From Struthidea cinerea (lineage: Eukaryota; Chordata; Aves; Passeriformes; Corcoracidae), in NCBI GenBank assembly GCA_013397865.1, contig VZTI01005313.1, positions 559,759 to 623,758 on the forward strand: DNA of 64,000 bases. Direction: 5' to 3'. Below the pieces are notes generated by a model, which had not been told where the DNA came from, did no database searches, and worked only from the letters and a program-made list of their open reading frames with translations. The position numbers were made by a program, and so were the translations under genes. This document shows, one piece after another, positions 59,501 to 64,000 of the stretch. Position 1 is the first letter of the stretch, and the number at the start of each line of letters is the position of its first letter.

Positions 59501-61277
59501 AACCTGTGGGTGAGAGGAGCAGGATCAGCCCAAGTGCTGATGGAGAAAGGAAACCCAAGGGTTAACCTCAACTCCTGCCCTTTCCCATGCCTCAAGCAGT
59601 GCTTGGCCTTGGCCCCACCCTCCACCAGGCCCCAAACAAGACCCCCTCCGCTTGCCCCCATCCCTTTCCTCATCCTGCTCTTGAGGGCTTCCCAGACCCA
59701 GTGGCCCAGGTGACTTGTGGGTCACTCACCCTGGTGCCCCAAGGCCCCTCAGGAACCACAGGGCTGCACCACAGCACAGGGTCCCCACACTTACCCTCAC
59801 TGGCAGCATCACAGGCAGCACATAGGCTCGCCAGGGTGTCAGGACCTAGGCAAGGTGTGACAAAGGACCGTGGTGACATGGGAGCCACCCCTGTCCCTCA
59901 CTGCAGCCATAAAACAGCTTCCCGGGGAAACCAGGAAAGTGGGAACCAGGCTGGACTCTGCACATACCAAGATAAAGTCGTCATACTTGGATTTCACCTG
60001 CAACTGGATGCTCAGCACCAGGAGCACCTTCTTTGTCCCCAGGAAGGCGGTGATGCCCTCTGAAAAGACCAATGTCTGCATGAAATGAGGTAGCTGACGT
60101 CACCTTGGTCCTCTCCTGTACGCCCTGCTGCCCTTGGGGATACTGTCCCCACCTGAACCATCTCTCCCTCCACACCTGAGAGTCAGACCCTGGTTGCTCT
60201 CTGACACGCCACACACTTCACCAGCTGTGAGTCTCCTTTGCTGCTCGGGTGATGCAGCCACCTCCCCAAATTCTGCCACATCCTCAAACCAAGCACAGGG
60301 CTTTGGGGTCGCTGGTTCACACTGCCTGTGCTGCCTCACCCACTGGGAGCTGGCACTGAGTGACAAGAGGGTCCTGATTTCTCTTCCTTCCTTTCCAAAT
60401 TTACCACTGGGGAGCAACTGGTCACCCAAGTCCTGCCTCTCCACAGAGCAGCCAGCGTGGTCACGTGTGCCAACCTCCTCAAGTTCACAGACCGGTCACT
60501 CCCACGGTCACTGGGCCAGTGTGAGCATCGCTCCTGCCTTGAGCACCACCTCCCTGCCTGATTCATGCCTCTCACTAGGAGAAACAGAACCAAAGCCACA
60601 GCTGTCCATCACTGAGCAGAGCAAACCAGGCTTTCACAATGACACCGAGCCCCACAGGTCCAGTGGCTTGAGCCACGTGTCCCCAGGGACCCACTCTGGT
60701 AGAGCCGGGACCTGAGGCTGTGGGGACACGGTGACTCAGCTCCTTCCCACTTCACTGCAAGCCTCGGTGGGGCTGATGAGGCTGAAGGACCCCGAGATAT
60801 CTGTGGCCTTCTGCTTTTTCAATCAGCCAAGCAGTGGTACGTCACAGCCCCCCATGCTGAGCTGCAGGCTGTACCTTCCTGGGGAGCTGCCAGGGACCCC
60901 CCCAACTGGCCAGAGCAACCCCAGCCCATGGGACTGAGCAGCACCAAGCTGCACCCACAAACCTGGCAGCTTGAGCTGTGCAGAATCCCATCCTTGAGCA
61001 GCCGGGTTATCTGGGGATGCTCTTGGTCCAAGCTCCATCCTCAGGCAAATGAATTTTGTGGACAAGAGGAACCCCCAGACACTGCTCGGACCCCCGTGAA
61101 CCTCAGCTGCTGCTGCTGAGGTACCCGAAAGCGGCTCTGCCAACCCCAGCGAGGCAAACTGGGGCCAAGCAGGCCCCGCACGGGTGCTTTCCATGTGGCA
61201 GCGATGCCCCGGCAGCGCGGCCGTGGGCGATGCTTACCTTGCAGCTCAGCGGGGATCCCTCCCGGGGACGCAGCCAT
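39208..61277 (-). CDS. CARMIL2: Capping protein regulator and myosin 1 linker 2 (RLTPR)
   Basis: Cytosolic scaffold that removes capping protein from actin barbed ends and, in mammals, supports CD28 costimulation of T cells. Forty coding exons sum to 4452 nt (1483 aa; human is 1435). Main ones: 61277-61238, 60059-59968, 59845-59795, 59503-59444, 58147-58026, 57674-57577, 56974-56904, 56282-56209, 55078-55003, 54926-54838, 54698-54604, 54442-54356, 54160-54051, 53680-53603, 53476-53400, 53306-53202, 52974-52905, 52745-52664, 52084-51988, 51706-51649, 51137-50965, 50277-50209, 49561-49468, 49395-49300, 48682-48554, 47594-47481, 47347-47172, 46678-46591, 46158-46042, 45564-45498, 44414-44143, 42591-42488, 42099-41694, 41425-41306, 40976-40940, 40761-40693, 40388-40095, 39920-39813, 39579-39469, 39383-39208. 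Domains: PH-like (1-120), leucine-rich repeats (about 200-640, e.g. LDISGNAMGDTGAKMLAKAL), helical domain (about 655-900), CPI motif LEHCTKARPRPNRRHKQPP (about 987-1005), CSI motif RVDEGLEDFFAKRL (about 1025-1038), proline-rich tail. SKDSEIKKAGSDG and RRALSVHEEQL single out CARMIL2 over CARMIL1/3. Confidence 0.95.
44466..44514. repeat. (ATC/ACC)n trinucleotide microsatellite
   Basis: About 16 trinucleotide units of ATC and ACC in the CARMIL2 intron just before the exon at 44414-44143. Confidence 0.9.
48998..49178 (-). repeat. CR1 LINE fragment, antisense, in a CARMIL2 intron
   Basis: Reads 'aatggtttgggttggaaggg', 'ccaacctccctgccgtggtc', 'accttccactggaccaagtt' and 'ccttgaacacttccagagtt', the reversed CR1 3' end. 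Confidence 0.87.
55180..55345. repeat. Degenerate minisatellite in a CARMIL2 intron
   Basis: Imperfect units of roughly 29-30 bp built on GGTGCCCCAACNCACCCA, at least five copies, next to the exon at 55078-55003. Confidence 0.6.
57875..57955 (+). repeat. CR1 tail
   Basis: Reads 'gtgggttggaactagatgat', 'ccttacggtttgttccaacc' and 'cagagttctatgattt', the last ~80 bp of a CR1. Confidence 0.8.
58857..58922. repeat. 22-bp tandem repeat, 3 copies
   Basis: The unit ccagacaggaggttagcaagga (22 bp, positions 58857-58878) is repeated three times without mismatch in CARMIL2 intron 4. Confidence 0.92.
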
Positions 61278-64000
61278 GACTGGGACCACGGGGTCACCTG
61301 CCCGGGGATGCGGGTGTCAGGGCAGCATCCTTGGGCGCCGCGGGAAAGGCACCCTGCCGGGAGGAAGCGCTGAGGTTACCAACCGGCAGCGCCGCCGCCT
61401 CGGTGCCTCCTCCCCCTCCCGGTGCCTCTTCCTGCCCCGTCAGGCGAGATTTACCGCCTGAGCAAGAGAAGCGAAATGAAAGCGACGGTGCCCACGGCCC
61501 ACCAGCCCTGCCGGGAGGAGAGGGCGGCACTACCCAGCACCCTTCTTCTCCCGTGTGGCTTTCCCTGGGTAAGCAGGACACCTCTCCGGTGCCTCCCAGC
61601 ACGAAGCAGTAGCATCTCCCCATAGTTCCAGCCTTCCAGGGTTGAGGGTCCATGACCTCTGCCTATCCCACAGCTTCCCGAGGTGCTTCACGGGGACATA
61701 TTTCTGCCTGAAGATGGCTGGTGAGTGGGGCAAGGGCGAGTCTACTCTTCCCAGCACTGGGCAGTCAGCCCAGCCCCATCACCTTGCACTGGGAATCTGC
61801 AAGGGGAGCTAACGGAGATGGGTGCTGCTGCCCATGGCGGGATGCTGAAGGAAGGGCTTTTCCAGAGCAGAAATGCCCCAAGCATCCTGCCAAAGGGACG
61901 AAACTGCTGTCCCAAAGCAAGGACGAGAGGTGGAAGCCAGGTGACCTCCTTGGAGCAACAGGACTGAGCACATCAACCACTCCACTCATCCAGGAAGGCT
62001 CTGGACCAGGAAGCTGTGACGTGCTGCAGAGCTTCCCTGGACTCAGTGTTTCCCACTGTTGGCTCAGCTTGGCCCCATTAGAGACTCAGGAAAGGTGCTG
62101 AGGGAGAGGCAGAGCTGCTCTCAGCCAGCAGCGTGGGTCCCTGCGACCAGCATCCACCGGGATGGAGGGTGCCAGCTGCCTTCTTCCCCTAAATTGCCCC
62201 TTTCTGACAAACTTCCAAGCTCCAGGCTGCAATCTGCCAACCAGGGGCTCACAGCGCTTTCCCAGAGGTAGAATGACTTGGGAGAAGGTGGTCCCTGGAA
62301 GGGATGGGTGATGTTGCCCTCCTGCCACATGCACCTGGGGCCACAGCGCTTCCGAAACCACCTTCCGTGTGAAGGCGAAGGCAGGAAGTGTCTCCCTGCA
62401 GGGACGGCGTCTTCGCAGAGCCCAACCACAGCACAAAGCTCTTTTCAAGGAGGTGACTGGGGAGAACATAGCTCAGGGCAAGGACCAGCCTCTGCCGAGG
62501 CACCTCCTTGAGCCTCCTGAACTACGCCAGTGGATGGATGAGCACCAGGAAGAGGAAGGGCACAGGGTGTTCGCCACCCAGTGGAGTCAGCGGCCGCCAG
62601 CAACAGTCCTGGCTGGATCCATGTTTTTTCCAGGATGAGATGAGGCCAGGCTCATCCTGGTTCAGTATCTGAACTTCTCAAAAGGACACAATTTTCCAGC
62701 TTTGTTATGCAAGGATATTCAGGACACAGAGGGAGCAGCTGTCCCATTGCACCCATCAGAATGGCTTCTATGGAAGATTAGAAGCACAGAGGATCTCCAG
62801 GCAAGCTGCATCTGAAGCTCATTCCCCAAAATACTGGGTCCCACTTGCTGGAACATTCTGAGCACCAGTGCGGCAGGACATGTATGCCAGGAGAGGGGCA
62901 GACATCCATGTGCTCAAGTTTTCCCTGCCTCAGTGCAAGCCCAGGCACATCAGGATGTCTGGAGCAACACACCTCCTCTGTGACCAGCAGAGGACAGCAG
63001 CCCAAGCATCAGGGACAGAAGCCAGGCCGAGCCACTGGCAGAGGCAGTGATGCTCCTAGGATCCATCCCAGCCCTGGCTTTTCTCTCACAGCCCACAGCC
63101 AGCCTTACCAGCACTGGTAACAGCTCTTGGGTTGAGCAGAAGGGTTCTGCCCATATTCAGGCTGTGGATGCTGCCCTGGATGCATGTCCCTGGGAGCAGG
63201 CTGGGATATTGCTCTGCATCTCTCCACAACAGCTCCTCCCAGGGAAAACTGGAAGCCTGCAAGAGGCACACAAGCAGAGATCCCTGCTCAAGGCAGGAGC
63301 CCGACCTCAAATCAAATAAAACCCAGTCTGCATAACAGGACCATCGACTGAGCAAGCACAGAGAAACCAGGTCAACTGAACAGATCGCAAGGTAACACGC
63401 CAGGCTGGGGAAAAAAACAGGATAGCCACAGGGTGACAGCTCCCATCCTCACTAAACCTTTGCTGGGTCTGTGAAGAAAGTTCTGGAATCAGATCACAAT
63501 AAAAAAAGTTGCTCAGAAATCATTCCTCAGATGGTATTTCCTCAGATGAGCACTACAGCGGCCACTGGGGACCAACCACACCTGTGGTCTTTGGACAAAT
63601 ACACTTCTCAGACTCTCTTCCTTTCAGCCCCCCACTAAGCTGTTCACACACAGCCACCTCCTCCAGCTCTTCTGAATTCCAGGAGAGCTGCAGCACCTGC
63701 TCTGGTGTCACCCAGGCCTGGGTAAAACAGCATGAGCTGCTGCACGTGGAACACTCAGGCCAAGGGAGGTCTCTGCTGGAGCATGTGGGGCACCTCCTTG
63801 GGCCACCACCTCAAACAAAGCCACTGCACCATCCTTCACACCCCACTCACCAGCACTGGGTTGAGCCACAGGGTTTAAAAGACAATGGTGGTTCTCTTTG
63901 CAGATCCCAAGGACATCTTCGGTTTTCCCGCTCACCACAAAGCCTCCCTACCTCCAGGCTTATGCAAAACCACCTCAGCACTGCCTCAGACTGAAACATC
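61278..64000. other. Region upstream of CARMIL2, no gene recognised
   Basis: The first ~250 bp are GC-rich and CpG-containing and probably hold the CARMIL2 promoter. A CAG/GTGACC acceptor-like site near 61300 and a GCG/GTAAAT donor-like site near 61453 (minus strand) could define a noncoding 5' exon, but this is weak. From 62 to 64 kb I see only short open frames and no recognisable repeat. In mammals the neighbour on this side is CTCF; I see no CTCF coding sequence here. Confidence 0.45.

Noticed and set aside
1..64000. CRISPR array, bacterial operon or phage-like system
   Set aside because: All recognised genes are spliced vertebrate genes with CR1 and LTR repeats; no direct repeats with regular unique spacers were seen.

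Overview
The window looks like nuclear DNA of a bird, most likely a songbird. It is GC-rich and carries split vertebrate genes with GT-AG introns. Chicken-repeat-1 (CR1) LINE 3' ends are scattered through it, and one long terminal repeat resembles a family I associate with passerine genomes (recognised from memory, not searched). All gene names come from reading the translated exons; no database search was run.

Left part (1-17.2 kb): the minus strand carries the start of EXOSC6 (RNA exosome subunit MTR3, cut by the window edge). Only 214 bp upstream lies the stop codon of a complete AARS1 (cytoplasmic alanyl-tRNA synthetase, 20 coding exons that join to exactly 968 codons plus stop). The AARS1 CpG-rich promoter lies near 16.2-16.7 kb and is abutted by a solo LTR with a 6-bp target duplication.

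Middle part (17.2-31.6 kb): two paralogous short-chain dehydrogenase/reductase genes of the C-factor/sniffer type face each other tail to tail (19.2-24.9 kb plus, 25.6-27.5 kb minus). The first has a 1-nt frame break in exon 4; the second is interrupted by a 2-N assembly gap in exon 3. From 27.5 to 31.6 kb there are CR1 pieces, a nested LTR insertion, a G-rich hexamer array, a 56-N gap and a GC-rich minisatellite.

Right part (31.7-61.3 kb): ACD (shelterin subunit TPP1, plus strand, first coding exon not found) and CARMIL2/RLTPR (minus strand, 40 coding exons, 1483 codons) converge tail to tail, as they do in mammals. The last 2.7 kb holds no gene I can recognise.

The genes are housekeeping or signalling genes: translation (AARS1), RNA decay (EXOSC6), telomere protection (ACD), actin capping and costimulation (CARMIL2), and carbonyl or redox chemistry (the SDR pair). 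They do not form one pathway. I see no convincing undescribed system. The most unusual local features are the inverted SDR pair, the nested LTRs and the enlarged ACD.
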